This document shows positions 34,994-42,744 of a DNA stretch of 45,042 nucleotides, one piece after another. A program made the translations under genes and the position numbers. Every line of letters starts with the position of its first letter. The first letter of the stretch is position 1. The notes under the pieces were generated by a model that made no database searches, was not told where the DNA came from, and saw nothing but the letters and a program-made list of their open reading frames with translations. Source of the DNA: Flavobacteriaceae bacterium (GTDB lineage Bacteria > Bacteroidota > Bacteroidia > Flavobacteriales > Flavobacteriaceae); contig JALSLK010000075.1 in the NCBI GenBank assembly GCA_026988355.1, forward strand, positions 1-45,042. Reading direction: 5' to 3'.

Positions 34994-35099
34994 AAATATT
35001 TAATTTGTTACTTTTAACAAAACGTAACAATTGTTACTTTATTATAAATAAAATGTTAAAATTTTACTAATGCCATAAAACCATATATAAATCGTCTAT

Positions 35100-35363
35100 T
35101 TATAGCGCATCAATTTCCGATCTTAAATCGTTTACATTCTGTTCTAATTCGGTCATTATGCCTTTAAAATGGGCACTTAAATTTTCTACCTTTCTTGTAT
35201 TAATCTTTTCAATTAATGTGTCAAAAGAAGAGATTGCGCCATCAATAATTGGTTCTGCTTTATCTTTATTATCGCTATTTTCTAACTGCCATACATAACA
35301 TTCTTCAATAATATCTGAAAAAATATAATTCAAATCCTTTTTTAAATTTTTAATACTTGCCAT
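35100..35363 (-). CDS. Small conserved hypothetical helical protein
   Basis: This 87-residue protein is rich in charged residues and predicted to be helical (MASIKNLKKDLNYIFSDIIEE, then AHFKGIMTELEQNVNDLRSEI). Such proteins are conserved in Flavobacteriia without known function. It lies 48 nt downstream of manA on the same strand, so it may be cotranscribed with it. Confidence 0.78.
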   Translation of the reverse strand: MASIKNLKKDLNYIFSDIIEECYVWQLENSDNKDKAEPIIDGAISSFDTLIEKINTRKVENLSAHFKGIMTELEQNVNDLRSEIDAL

Positions 35364-35411
35364 TTGTTTTTTATTTTGATTGTTAATTTGTTATTTCTAT
35401 TTACATCAATA

Positions 35412-36389
35412 TTACTCGATATAAACTTCTAATAATTTTGCATTATCTTTTGATGTAATGGTAAATTTATTTAAACTATTGGGTATTAGTAGAGTTTCCC
35501 CAATATCTAAACTCATTTTTTGAGTTTTATTGTATTTGAATTCTACATTTCCATACACATTCATGTATATTACAAAAGAATCTTTTTTGGAATGATTGAT
35601 TGTTACTTCTCCATTAATTTGCAACATATTTGTTTTAAAATATGGACATGAAACAATAGTTTCCGATTTATTTATTGTCTTTTTATAAGTAGTTTTATAA
35701 CTTTCTAGTACCTTATAGTCTAAGGCATCAAGTGCCTCTTCTGTATGTAAATCTCTATAATTACCTTTATCATCTTGTCTCTCCCAATCGTAAATTCGAT
35801 AAGTAATGTCGCTCGTTTGTTGAATTTCTGCTAACAACACTCCTGCTCCAATCGCATGAACTCTTCCTGTTGGAATAAAATACACATCTCCTTCGGTAAC
35901 AATATCTCTATTTAAAATTTCTAAAAGTGATTTATTCTCCAAATGTTCTTTGTATAAGTTCGAAGTAACTTTCTTTTTAAATCCTACAATTAAATTCGCA
36001 TTTTTGTCTGCTTGCATTACATACCACATTTCTGTTTTTCCAAAGGAATTGTGTCGTTTCTTTGCCAATGCATCGTTTGGGTGTAATTGAATGCTTAATG
36101 CTTCTTTTGCATCTATAAATTTAATTAGCAACGGAAATTTATCTCCAAAAACGCTATAAATTGCTTCGCCAACAAGGCTGCCTTTGTACTTTTTAATTAA
36201 TTCTGTTAAATTTTTACCGATTTCTATTCCTGTTGAAACTATTGAAATATCTTCTTCCACAGAAGTTATTTCCCAGCTTTCTCCTATATTTTTTTTATCG
36301 GATTTCTTTTGTAATCGCTGCATTAATTTTTCTCCTCCCCAAATTTTCTCTTTTAAAATTGGATAAAATTTTATTGGTTCTTTTAACAT
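35412..36389 (-). CDS. manA: Class I mannose-6-phosphate isomerase
   Basis: This 325-residue enzyme interconverts mannose 6-phosphate and fructose 6-phosphate. The cupin zinc-site motifs are visible: SIQLHPND (Gln and His ligands), KTEMWYV (Glu ligand) and, later, PTGRVHAIGAG (His ligand). The N-terminal KEKIWGGEKL is typical of the short bacterial form. The C-terminal cupin barrel ends NAKLLEVYIE. It is divergent from the deaminase gene, with a 17-bp dyad between them. Confidence 0.93.
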   Translation of the reverse strand: MLKEPIKFYPILKEKIWGGEKLMQRLQKKSDKKNIGESWEITSVEEDISIVSTGIEIGKNLTELIKKYKGSLVGEAIYSVFGDKFPLLIKFIDAKEALSIQLHPNDALAKKRHNSFGKTEMWYVMQADKNANLIVGFKKKVTSNLYKEHLENKSLLEILNRDIVTEGDVYFIPTGRVHAIGAGVLLAEIQQTSDITYRIYDWERQDDKGNYRDLHTEEALDALDYKVLESYKTTYKKTINKSETIVSCPYFKTNMLQINGEVTINHSKKDSFVIYMNVYGNVEFKYNKTQKMSLDIGETLLIPNSLNKFTITSKDNAKLLEVYIE

Positions 36390-36397
36390 GACGCAAA

Positions 36398-36414
36398 TAT
36401 CGGAAATTTCGATA
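36398..36414. promoter_or_regulatory. Dyad between manA and the deaminase gene
   Basis: TATCGGAA and TTTCGATA flank a central A; the 17-bp sequence is palindromic apart from one mismatched pair. It overlaps a -7-like GATATTTG on the minus strand (36394-36401) and lies 21 nt upstream of the plus-strand TACATTTG (36435-36442). No regulator gene is adjacent. Confidence 0.4.
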
Positions 36415-36434
36415 TATAAATTGTATAAAAGCAG

Positions 36435-36442
36435 TACATTTG
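36435..36442 (+). promoter_or_regulatory. -7 promoter box of the deaminase operon
   Basis: TACATTTG matches TAnnTTTG and lies 27 nt before the start codon at 36470. No convincing -33 element is seen at 19 nt. Confidence 0.45.
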
Positions 36443-36469
36443 TTCTAAACTATATTTTATTATTTATTT

Positions 36470-37477
36470 ATGAAAAGTTTTATTGAAAATTTGCCTAAAG
36501 CGGAATTACATTTGCACATCGAAGGGTCTTTTGAACCTTCTTTGATGTTTAAAATTGCAAAACGAAATCGTATAGAAATTCCTTTTAAATCTGTTGCGGA
36601 AATTGAAAATGCATACCAATTTAGTTGTTTACAAGATTTTTTAGACATCTATTATCAAGGTGCTAACGTATTACAAACGGAACAAGATTTTTACGATTTA
36701 ACCTACAGTTATTTGCAAAAATGTGCAACACAGAACGTACGACATACCGAAATTATGTTTGACCCTCAAACGCATACAAGTCGTGGTGTTTCTTTTAAAA
36801 CTGTTATCAATGGAATTTCTAATGCTTGTGAGGATGCAAAACAAAATTTAGGTGTTACTTCTTTATTAATCATGAGTTATTTGAGGCATTTATCCGAAGA
36901 TGATTGCTTTAAAACTTTAGAACAATCGCTTCCTTTTAAAGATAAAATTACTGCTGTTGGTTTAGATTCTTCCGAAAAAGGAAATCCACCTTCTAAATTT
37001 ACTAAAGTATTTGAAGCTTCTGTAAAAGAAGGCTATATTCCTGTTGCACATGCTGGAGAAGAAGGCGATGCCGATTATGTATGGGAAGCACTCGATATTT
37101 TAAATATAAAACGTATCGATCATGGAAATAATTCTTTACAAGATACAAAATTAGTAAATGAGATTATTAAACGTGATTTGGCGTTAACTGTTTGTCCTCT
37201 TTCAAATACAGCGTTACAGGTTGTTAGCGATTTAAAAGAGCATCCTTTACAAAAAATGATGGATTTGGGATTAAAAGTTACTATAAATTCTGATGATCCT
37301 GCATTTTTTGGAGGTCAAGTAAATGAAAATTACATTCAGATTCAAAAAGCACTTAATTTGAGTAAAGAAGATTTGTTTCGATTAGCTAAAAATTCTTTTA
37401 AATACTCCTTTTTAGATACAGATACGAAAAATAAATATATAGCTGAATTAGAAACGTATTATCAAAATAACAAATGA
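36470..37477 (+). CDS. Adenine or adenosine deaminase (metal-dependent amidohydrolase)
   Basis: This 335-residue enzyme has every deaminase metal and catalytic residue: His14 and His16 (ELHLHIEGS), His194 with Glu197 (HAGEEG), His218 (IDHGNN), and Asp275 and Asp276 (NSDDPAFFGG). The NSDDPAFF form and the short FEPSLMFKIA region resemble adenine deaminases of the Aah1/ADE type more than adenosine deaminases, which usually read NTDDP. Either would feed purine salvage. It is the first gene of a run with the kinase gene, which overlaps it by 4 nt (ATGA). Confidence 0.85.
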   Translation: MKSFIENLPKAELHLHIEGSFEPSLMFKIAKRNRIEIPFKSVAEIENAYQFSCLQDFLDIYYQGANVLQTEQDFYDLTYSYLQKCATQNVRHTEIMFDPQTHTSRGVSFKTVINGISNACEDAKQNLGVTSLLIMSYLRHLSEDDCFKTLEQSLPFKDKITAVGLDSSEKGNPPSKFTKVFEASVKEGYIPVAHAGEEGDADYVWEALDILNIKRIDHGNNSLQDTKLVNEIIKRDLALTVCPLSNTALQVVSDLKEHPLQKMMDLGLKVTINSDDPAFFGGQVNENYIQIQKALNLSKEDLFRLAKNSFKYSFLDTDTKNKYIAELETYYQNNK

Positions 37478-38319
37478 TTTTAATTGCAGATAGTGGTTCT
37501 ACAAAAACAAATTGGATTGCAATAGATACTAATGGTAATGAATTATTTAAAGCAAATACCAAAGGATTAAATCCTGCCGTTTTTTCGGAACAAATTCTAA
37601 CCAACAGAATTAAAGATTGTAAGACTTTAATTTCTTCTCAAAACGAGGTAGATGTTATTCATTTTTACGGTGCTGGTTGTGGTACTAAGACTCCAAAAGT
37701 TATTTTACATAATGTTTTGATCAATATTTTTCCGAATGCTAAAATACATATTAAAGAAGATACTTTGGCTGCTGTAAATTCGGTTACTACAGAACCTGCA
37801 ATCGTTTGCATTTTAGGTACAGGCTCTAATTGCTCTTTTTTTGATGGTAAAAAAACACACCAAAAAATTGCATCGCTTGGTTATTCTGTAATGGACGATG
37901 CTAGTGGAAATTATTTTGGGAGAATTCTTTTACGTGATTATTTCTTTCATAAAATGCCTACAGAATTTGCTACTAATTTTGCTAAAAATTACAACTTAGA
38001 TGCTGATGATATCAAGAAACATTTATACAAAAAAGAGAATCCTAATACCTATTTAGCCAATTTTAGTCATTTTTTAGTGCAAAATAAAAATAGTAAATAT
38101 GCTCAGAATGTAATTTTAACTGGAATTCGTCTATTTATTAAAAATCAGATTTTACAGTTTAAGAACTGTACCGATTTACCTATTCATTTTATTGGTTCTC
38201 TTGCTTTCTTCTTACAAGATGAAATAAAAATACTCTTTAAAGAATACAATCTAAAATTAGGAAAAATTGAACGACATCCTATTAATGGTCTCGTAAACTA
38301 CCATTTTAAAAGAAAGTAA
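37474..38319 (+). CDS. BadF/BadG-type ATPase, N-acetylglucosamine kinase-like
   Basis: This 281-residue sugar-kinase-fold protein has the phosphate-1 motif DSGSTKTNW (6-14), the glycine-rich GTGSNCSFFDG and the SVMDDASGNYFGRILLRDYF segment. This set matches the N-acetylglucosamine kinase group of the BadF/BadG family. The likely reaction is ATP-dependent phosphorylation of an amino sugar from cell-wall turnover. It overlaps the deaminase gene by 4 nt and precedes mgsA by 31 nt. Confidence 0.85.
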   Translation: MILIADSGSTKTNWIAIDTNGNELFKANTKGLNPAVFSEQILTNRIKDCKTLISSQNEVDVIHFYGAGCGTKTPKVILHNVLINIFPNAKIHIKEDTLAAVNSVTTEPAIVCILGTGSNCSFFDGKKTHQKIASLGYSVMDDASGNYFGRILLRDYFFHKMPTEFATNFAKNYNLDADDIKKHLYKKENPNTYLANFSHFLVQNKNSKYAQNVILTGIRLFIKNQILQFKNCTDLPIHFIGSLAFFLQDEIKILFKEYNLKLGKIERHPINGLVNYHFKRK

Positions 38320-38350
38320 AAATTTAGTATTCAAAAAATCTAAAAAAAAT

Positions 38351-38725
38351 ATGGAAATTGCAGTAATAGCACACGATGGTAAAAAAGCGGAAATGGTACA
38401 ATTTTTATTGGAACATAAATCTATTCTTTTAAATAAAAATATTACTTTAGTTGCTACTGGGACTACTGGTAAAAAAGCGGAAAAAGCTGGTTTTAAAGTA
38501 ACTCGATTTTTATCTGGTCCAATTGGTGGCGATGCTCAAATTGCTGCTAGAGTTGCCGAAGGAAAAACAAAAATGGTTTTTTTCTTTAGAGACCCTTTAG
38601 CTAAACATCCGCACGAACCTGATATTTTTATGCTAATGCGATTGTGTGATGTGCACGATGTTCCTCTTGCTACTAATCCTGCTACGGCAGAGCTTTTGGT
38701 AAAGTCTTTACTTTTAATTATTTAA
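38351..38725 (+). CDS. mgsA: Methylglyoxal synthase
   Basis: This 124-residue enzyme converts dihydroxyacetone phosphate to methylglyoxal and phosphate. The family motifs are clear: AVIAHDGKK, TGTTGKKAEKAGFKVTRFLSGPIGGDAQIAARV and FFRDPLAKHPHEPDIFMLMRLCDVH. It is shorter than the 152-residue E. coli enzyme at both ends. It is the last gene of the deaminase-kinase-mgsA run, and its stop codon abuts a half copy of the intergenic repeat. Confidence 0.94.
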   Translation: MEIAVIAHDGKKAEMVQFLLEHKSILLNKNITLVATGTTGKKAEKAGFKVTRFLSGPIGGDAQIAARVAEGKTKMVFFFRDPLAKHPHEPDIFMLMRLCDVHDVPLATNPATAELLVKSLLLII

Positions 38726-38796
38726 TAACCAATTCAATTTCAAAATGCGCTAAATAGATTTGAACTATTTTTATGTTTTATAATCTTGAAATTTAA
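38726..38796. repeat. Intergenic inverted-repeat element, copy F (half element)
   Basis: Read on the minus strand, this matches the right half of copy A: AAATTTCAAGATT.TAAAACATAAAAATA, AAATCTATTTAGCGCATTT and AATTGAATTGG. The outer end sits right after the mgsA stop; the inner part runs past 38771 into the peroxiredoxin-like gene and supplies its last codons and stop. Confidence 0.75.
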
Positions 38797-39322
38797 CCCA
38801 ATAATCAATTTCAGTAAAACTCAAATGGTCTCCAAAATCTTTTCCATAGTAACAATTATTAAAAATACCTTTTTCATTAATAAGAAAATCTGCTGGCAGA
38901 ATTGGTTCGTCAGTCATTGATTTTAATGAAAAGAACCCTTTTCTTGTAAATTGAATCATTGTTCCTATCCGTTTCATTGCATGAAATTTTACGGCTTTTG
39001 ACGATTGAATTTTATACTTCTGATATATAATTTCATTGGCATCTGGAATTATAGAAAATGTAGGTAATTGTTTTCCAGCATATTTTAGAACTTCTTCTTT
39101 TGAGGAAGCAAAAAAGCAAATTATTTGAACATTATTTTTTTTATAAAAATCTGCTTTTTGTATTAATTTATGAACCCTAAGATTACAAAATGGACAAGAT
39201 GCTGTTCTGAAAAAAGTGAGGAATATTTTTTTTCCAATATATTTGTCTAATGCGATTAAATTATTGTTGATATCAAGCATTTTAAATATTGGTGCTTTTG
39301 TATTTTTTTGTAGTTTTTCCAT
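38771..39322 (-). CDS. Peroxiredoxin-like (AhpC/TSA redoxin) protein
   Basis: This 183-residue thioredoxin-fold protein has the redox motif CPFC at Cys43 and Cys46 (FRTASCPFCNLRVHKL). The AhpC/TSA pattern (APIFKMLDINNN...FLTFFRTASCPFC) suggests a thiol peroxidase-like or disulfide activity. The last residues (KFQDYKT) and the stop codon fall in the intergenic repeat copy F, so the natural C-terminus may have been replaced. The start codon overlaps the stop of the SDR gene by one base (TAATG), which indicates tight coupling. Confidence 0.85.
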   Translation of the reverse strand: MEKLQKNTKAPIFKMLDINNNLIALDKYIGKKIFLTFFRTASCPFCNLRVHKLIQKADFYKKNNVQIICFFASSKEEVLKYAGKQLPTFSIIPDANEIIYQKYKIQSSKAVKFHAMKRIGTMIQFTRKGFFSLKSMTDEPILPADFLINEKGIFNNCYYGKDFGDHLSFTEIDYWVKFQDYKT

Positions 39323-40323
39323 TATTTATTCATTTTCATATTGGTAGTTTGTTTTATTTTCATTTCTGCAATTTGGATGTCAATACTTTCTTTCCAATGA
39401 ATTTTCGGTTTATAATTTAATATTTGTTCTGCTTTTTCATTGGTAGCATTTGTTTCTTCTAATAGCAAAACAATCGCAGGAACAATTAATGGGTCACTTG
39501 TTAAAAAATTAGAAATGAATTGTATAAATCGAGCAAAAGTATATGCGAATTTGAATGAAACAGAAAAATGAGGAAGCGGATAGTTGTATTTTTTATTTAA
39601 GTATTCAAAAACTTCTCTAACATTTGGTGTCTTTTTGCCAACTATATCTATAATATTAAAATTCTTCTCCAATTTGGATGTTATTGATAATTTGAATGCC
39701 AAACCAATATCTTTACCATTAATAAGTGGTAGTGTTGTTTTGCCTTTTTCAATCCAAGGCACTAAATGCGTTTTCAATCTTGGCAATAAAATAGGCAATA
39801 ACCCTAAAGAATAATTTTTTCCTGTAAAATAGCCAACTCTTAGAATAACTATTTCCATTCCTTTATCTTTAATGGTTTCAAAATAGTTCTCTATTCTAAA
39901 AACACTATCATAATGTGCCCAAATATTTTTTAGGTTTCTTGATGAATGAAGTTTTTTATTTTCTATTGGTTTTGAGGTTATTGCAGATAAGAATACAAAG
40001 CGTTTTACGCCATTTTTTAAGGCAAAATCAATTAATTTAATTGTTGGATTATAGAAATACTTTATTGAATTTTCAATATTTCCATTCATTTCAGCCCAAG
40101 ATGCAGTATGACAAATAATATCGGATTTTTGAGTTAATTCATTTAAATATTTGTCATCTAAAAGGTCTCCAACTAAGGTATTTCCGTTATAAAATTTTGG
40201 TAGTTTTGATTTTGTTCTGCAAGCTGCAATTACATTAAAATCATTTTTAGATAAATCTTCTAAACTTTCTAATACGTGACTTCCTGTAAATCCGTTTGCA
40301 CCTGTTATTGTTATATTTTCCAT
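39322..40323 (-). CDS. NAD(P)-dependent epimerase/dehydratase-like SDR
   Basis: This 333-residue extended short-chain dehydrogenase-type protein has the nucleotide-binding GxxGxxG at residues 8-14 (TGANGFTGSHVLESL). The usual catalytic YxxxK is altered: Tyr138 is followed by Phe142 where Lys is expected (HYDSVFRIENYF). It may therefore bind NAD(P) without the normal catalysis, or use another residue such as Arg143. It sits between the Crp-type regulator (61 nt upstream) and the redoxin gene (1-nt overlap). The substrate is unknown. Confidence 0.82.
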   Translation of the reverse strand: MENITITGANGFTGSHVLESLEDLSKNDFNVIAACRTKSKLPKFYNGNTLVGDLLDDKYLNELTQKSDIICHTASWAEMNGNIENSIKYFYNPTIKLIDFALKNGVKRFVFLSAITSKPIENKKLHSSRNLKNIWAHYDSVFRIENYFETIKDKGMEIVILRVGYFTGKNYSLGLLPILLPRLKTHLVPWIEKGKTTLPLINGKDIGLAFKLSITSKLEKNFNIIDIVGKKTPNVREVFEYLNKKYNYPLPHFSVSFKFAYTFARFIQFISNFLTSDPLIVPAIVLLLEETNATNEKAEQILNYKPKIHWKESIDIQIAEMKIKQTTNMKMNK

Positions 40324-40384
40324 TTTCTATATTTATTTAAAATGCAAAAATGAGAAATACGTAAATAGAACTACTTGACCTATG

Positions 40385-40954
40385 TTAGGAAATTTCGGAA
40401 CGTATTCGACTCAAACTTTCAGGTTGTATGCCAAGATATTTGGCAATTTTGTTTATTGGAATGTTTTTTATAACTTCAGGCTGCTCTTTTATAAGATTAA
40501 GATAAACTTCTTTTGCGGATTTAGTTAAAAAATCACTTTCTCTTTTTAGTTTTTTAATAAAAAAATATTCCGTAACATATCTACCAAATTGATTGGCAAT
40601 CATTGATTTTTTGTATGCTTTTTCTAAATCTTCTTTTAAAAAATATTCTATTTCACAATCTGTAATTGCTTTAATTTGAATATCAGATGGTTCTTGTCTT
40701 AAAAATGAAGTATAAGAGCAAACGAAATTATTTGGAAATGCAAAATCAATGATTTTAATTTCTCCATCTTTTTCAATTGCACTTTCTGTTATACCACTAA
40801 TTAAAAAATATGCTTTTTGCTCAAGTTGTCCAAAACGAGTTATAATTTCATTCTTTTTAATGATTTTTTTGAAAGTAGGAAACTGATATTGATCTACCTC
40901 TATTTCAGAAGTTTTTTTGATAATATTTTTAACTATATATTGATTGATGTTCAT
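40385..40954 (-). CDS. Crp/Fnr family transcriptional regulator
   Basis: This 189-residue protein has an N-terminal cyclic-nucleotide-binding-type beta barrel (IITRFGQLEQKAYFLISGITESAIEKDGEIKIIDFAFP) and a short C-terminal helix-turn-helix (INKIAKYLGIQPESLSRIRSEI). The compact form is typical of Bacteroidota. It is the first gene of the cassette with the SDR and redoxin and probably controls it. A TATATTTG box lies at 41028-41035 on its strand. Confidence 0.9.
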   Translation of the reverse strand: MNINQYIVKNIIKKTSEIEVDQYQFPTFKKIIKKNEIITRFGQLEQKAYFLISGITESAIEKDGEIKIIDFAFPNNFVCSYTSFLRQEPSDIQIKAITDCEIEYFLKEDLEKAYKKSMIANQFGRYVTEYFFIKKLKRESDFLTKSAKEVYLNLIKEQPEVIKNIPINKIAKYLGIQPESLSRIRSEIS

Positions 40955-41027
40955 TTATTATTGATTCGTTTTAGAATGGCGCACAACGTCTGTCTGTCTA
41001 AAAATCACGATTATTACTGATGATTAT

Positions 41028-41035
41028 CAAATATA
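41028..41035 (-). promoter_or_regulatory. -7 promoter box of the Crp-type gene
   Basis: TATATTTG on the minus strand fits TAnnTTTG and lies 73 nt upstream of the start codon. No clear -33 element is seen. Confidence 0.4.
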
Positions 41036-41304
41036 AGCTATTTTGAACATTTTTTTGTGTTATTAGTTGTAAAAGCTAGATATGGTGGAATGATTCCTTT
41101 TGATATTACGATTTTTTATAGCTCCTAAATTTATATATTTGAATTATAGTCTATAAATAATACAGTATGTGTAAAAGCCTATTTAAAATCTAATTTAAGT
41201 CACGAAAAATACTTTAAATTTTTATTTCACGTTTATTAGTAGAATATACTGTAAATTACATTTCATAAAAAACATACAACACTCATTACTAGTTAATTAA
41301 AATA

Positions 41305-41335
41305 TTTAACGATTAACATAATAGTTGTATCTTTG
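41305..41335 (+). promoter_or_regulatory. Promoter of the transglycosylase-like gene
   Basis: TTTA (41305-41308) and TATCTTTG (41328-41335) are separated by 19 nt, close to the Bacteroidota consensus. The start codon is at 41389, leaving a leader of about 45 nt. Confidence 0.65.
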
Positions 41336-41388
41336 CGCCGAAATTGAAAAGCAACTAACAACGCTTATTAAATTTTAAATATAAAATA

Positions 41389-42018
41389 ATGAAAACAAAA
41401 AAAAAGTATCAACTAATAACATTCTTCTTATTTTTAATAAGTGGTATTGTTGTATTGCATACATTGAATAAAAGAACAATAGAAATTAATATTGCAGATG
41501 ACAATGCAATTGCTACTGTACTTACGCAACAAGAAATGGAATATCAGATTGATATTCCGCATTTAAAAAAATCATTTATTGGATTTAAAGAAGCCTTGGG
41601 ATTTAAAGAGTCTAGAGGTAACTACAACTGTATTAACACTTTAGGCTATTTAGGGAAATACCAATTCGGAAAATCTACATTAAAACGCTTTAACATATAT
41701 AATACCAAAGGCTTTTTAAAAGATTCCGAATTACAAGAAGATGTCTTTATTGCATTGTGTTCTGTAAATAAATGGATTTTAAGAAAAGACATTAAACGTA
41801 AAGTTGGTAAAAAAATGAATGGCATTTTAATTACGGAATCTGGTATTCTCGCAGCTTCGCATCTTGCAGGTGCGGGAAATGTAAAAAAATACCTACGGAG
41901 TAATGGTAGAGATTTTAATTTTAAAGATGCATACGGTAGTAATATCGAATCGTATTTAAAAAAGTTTGCAGGTTACAATACTTCGTTTATTTCTGCCAAT
42001 AGAAAACCAACCATATAA
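41389..42018 (+). CDS. Membrane-anchored lytic transglycosylase-like protein
   Basis: This 209-residue protein has an N-terminal membrane segment (about 9-25) and an outer domain with the lysozyme-like pattern: GFKESRGNYNCINTLGYLGKYQFGKSTL (catalytic Glu candidate 74 followed by Ser75) and GILAASHLAGAGNVKKYL. The ES motif, GxYQFG and AAxxAG match SLT-type peptidoglycan lytic transglycosylases of flavobacteria. It would cleave glycan strands in the periplasm. It ends 9 nt from the convergent RsmI-like gene. Confidence 0.8.
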   Translation: MKTKKKYQLITFFLFLISGIVVLHTLNKRTIEINIADDNAIATVLTQQEMEYQIDIPHLKKSFIGFKEALGFKESRGNYNCINTLGYLGKYQFGKSTLKRFNIYNTKGFLKDSELQEDVFIALCSVNKWILRKDIKRKVGKKMNGILITESGILAASHLAGAGNVKKYLRSNGRDFNFKDAYGSNIESYLKKFAGYNTSFISANRKPTI

Positions 42019-42027
42019 ATTTTTGAT

Positions 42028-42744
42028 TTAATACATTTTATGTATTATAAAAATTGTTGGTCTTTTATGTAAATTAGGCTTTGCCGTTTTTTTCCATTCT
42101 TTTATTTCTAAGGTTCTAATATACTCTTCCTTAAGAGTAATATCCGCAGCAATGCACAATTTTGTTGATGGCGATAGAGTTTGCAATAAATCTACTACCA
42201 TTTTATCATTTCTATATGGAGTTTCTATAAATAATTGCGATTGATTTTTATCTTTGGATAACTTTTCTAATGTTTTAATGGTTCGTTTACGTTCTTTTGA
42301 ATCAATAGGTAGATAACCATTAAATGCGAAATTTTGTCCATTAAATCCCGAACTCATCATTGCTAAGAGTATAGATGATGGTCCTACTAAGGGTTTAACA
42401 TTAATGTTTTTTTTATGTGCTAAATTTACTATGGTAGCACCAGGATCTGCAATTGCAGGAACTCCAGCTTCAGATAATAAGCCTACATGGATGCCATTAT
42501 TACAAACATCTAAATAATGTTGAGTATCTATTTCTTGTGTTCGTTTATCTAACAAATAGATTACCAATTCCGATTGTTTTTTTTCTGGAGCAATTTTTTT
42601 TATAAACCGCCTTGCAGATTTTTCATTTTCTACAATAAAATGTGATGTATTCTCTATGACTTGCTTAACAGATATTGGTAAAACTTCTAAAGGATTATTA
42701 TCTCCTAGTGTGGTTGGTATAAGGTACAATTTCCCTTTAGACAT
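42028..42744 (-). CDS. RsmI-like SAM-dependent methyltransferase (tetrapyrrole methylase fold)
   Basis: This 238-residue tetrapyrrole-methylase-fold protein starts GKLYLIPTTLGDNNPLEVLP, with VGLLSEAGVPAIADPGATIVNLAH and PLVGPSSILLAMMSSGFNGQNFAFNGYLP as the SAM and substrate regions. It resembles RsmI (16S rRNA C1402 2'-O-methylase) but the N-terminus differs (TTLGD rather than TPIGN), as in a second paralogue common in Bacteroidota. It overlaps the phosphatase gene by 8 nt. Confidence 0.85.
   Translation of the reverse strand: MSKGKLYLIPTTLGDNNPLEVLPISVKQVIENTSHFIVENEKSARRFIKKIAPEKKQSELVIYLLDKRTQEIDTQHYLDVCNNGIHVGLLSEAGVPAIADPGATIVNLAHKKNINVKPLVGPSSILLAMMSSGFNGQNFAFNGYLPIDSKERKRTIKTLEKLSKDKNQSQLFIETPYRNDKMVVDLLQTLSPSTKLCIAADITLKEEYIRTLEIKEWKKTAKPNLHKRPTIFIIHKMY

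Larger units (their letters stand above)
40955..41388. other. Divergent intergenic region, no gene seen
   Basis: These 434 bp separate the Crp-type gene from the transglycosylase-like gene. I see a minus-strand TATATTTG box (41028-41035), a plus-strand promoter (41305-41335), and three GTCT units near 40988-41000. No convincing open frame, RNA structure or repeat copy is visible in the rest. Confidence 0.5.

Noticed and set aside
40988-41000. GTCT tandem repeat as a phase-variable tract
   Set aside because: There are only three units and it is not placed in a promoter spacer or at the start of a coding region.
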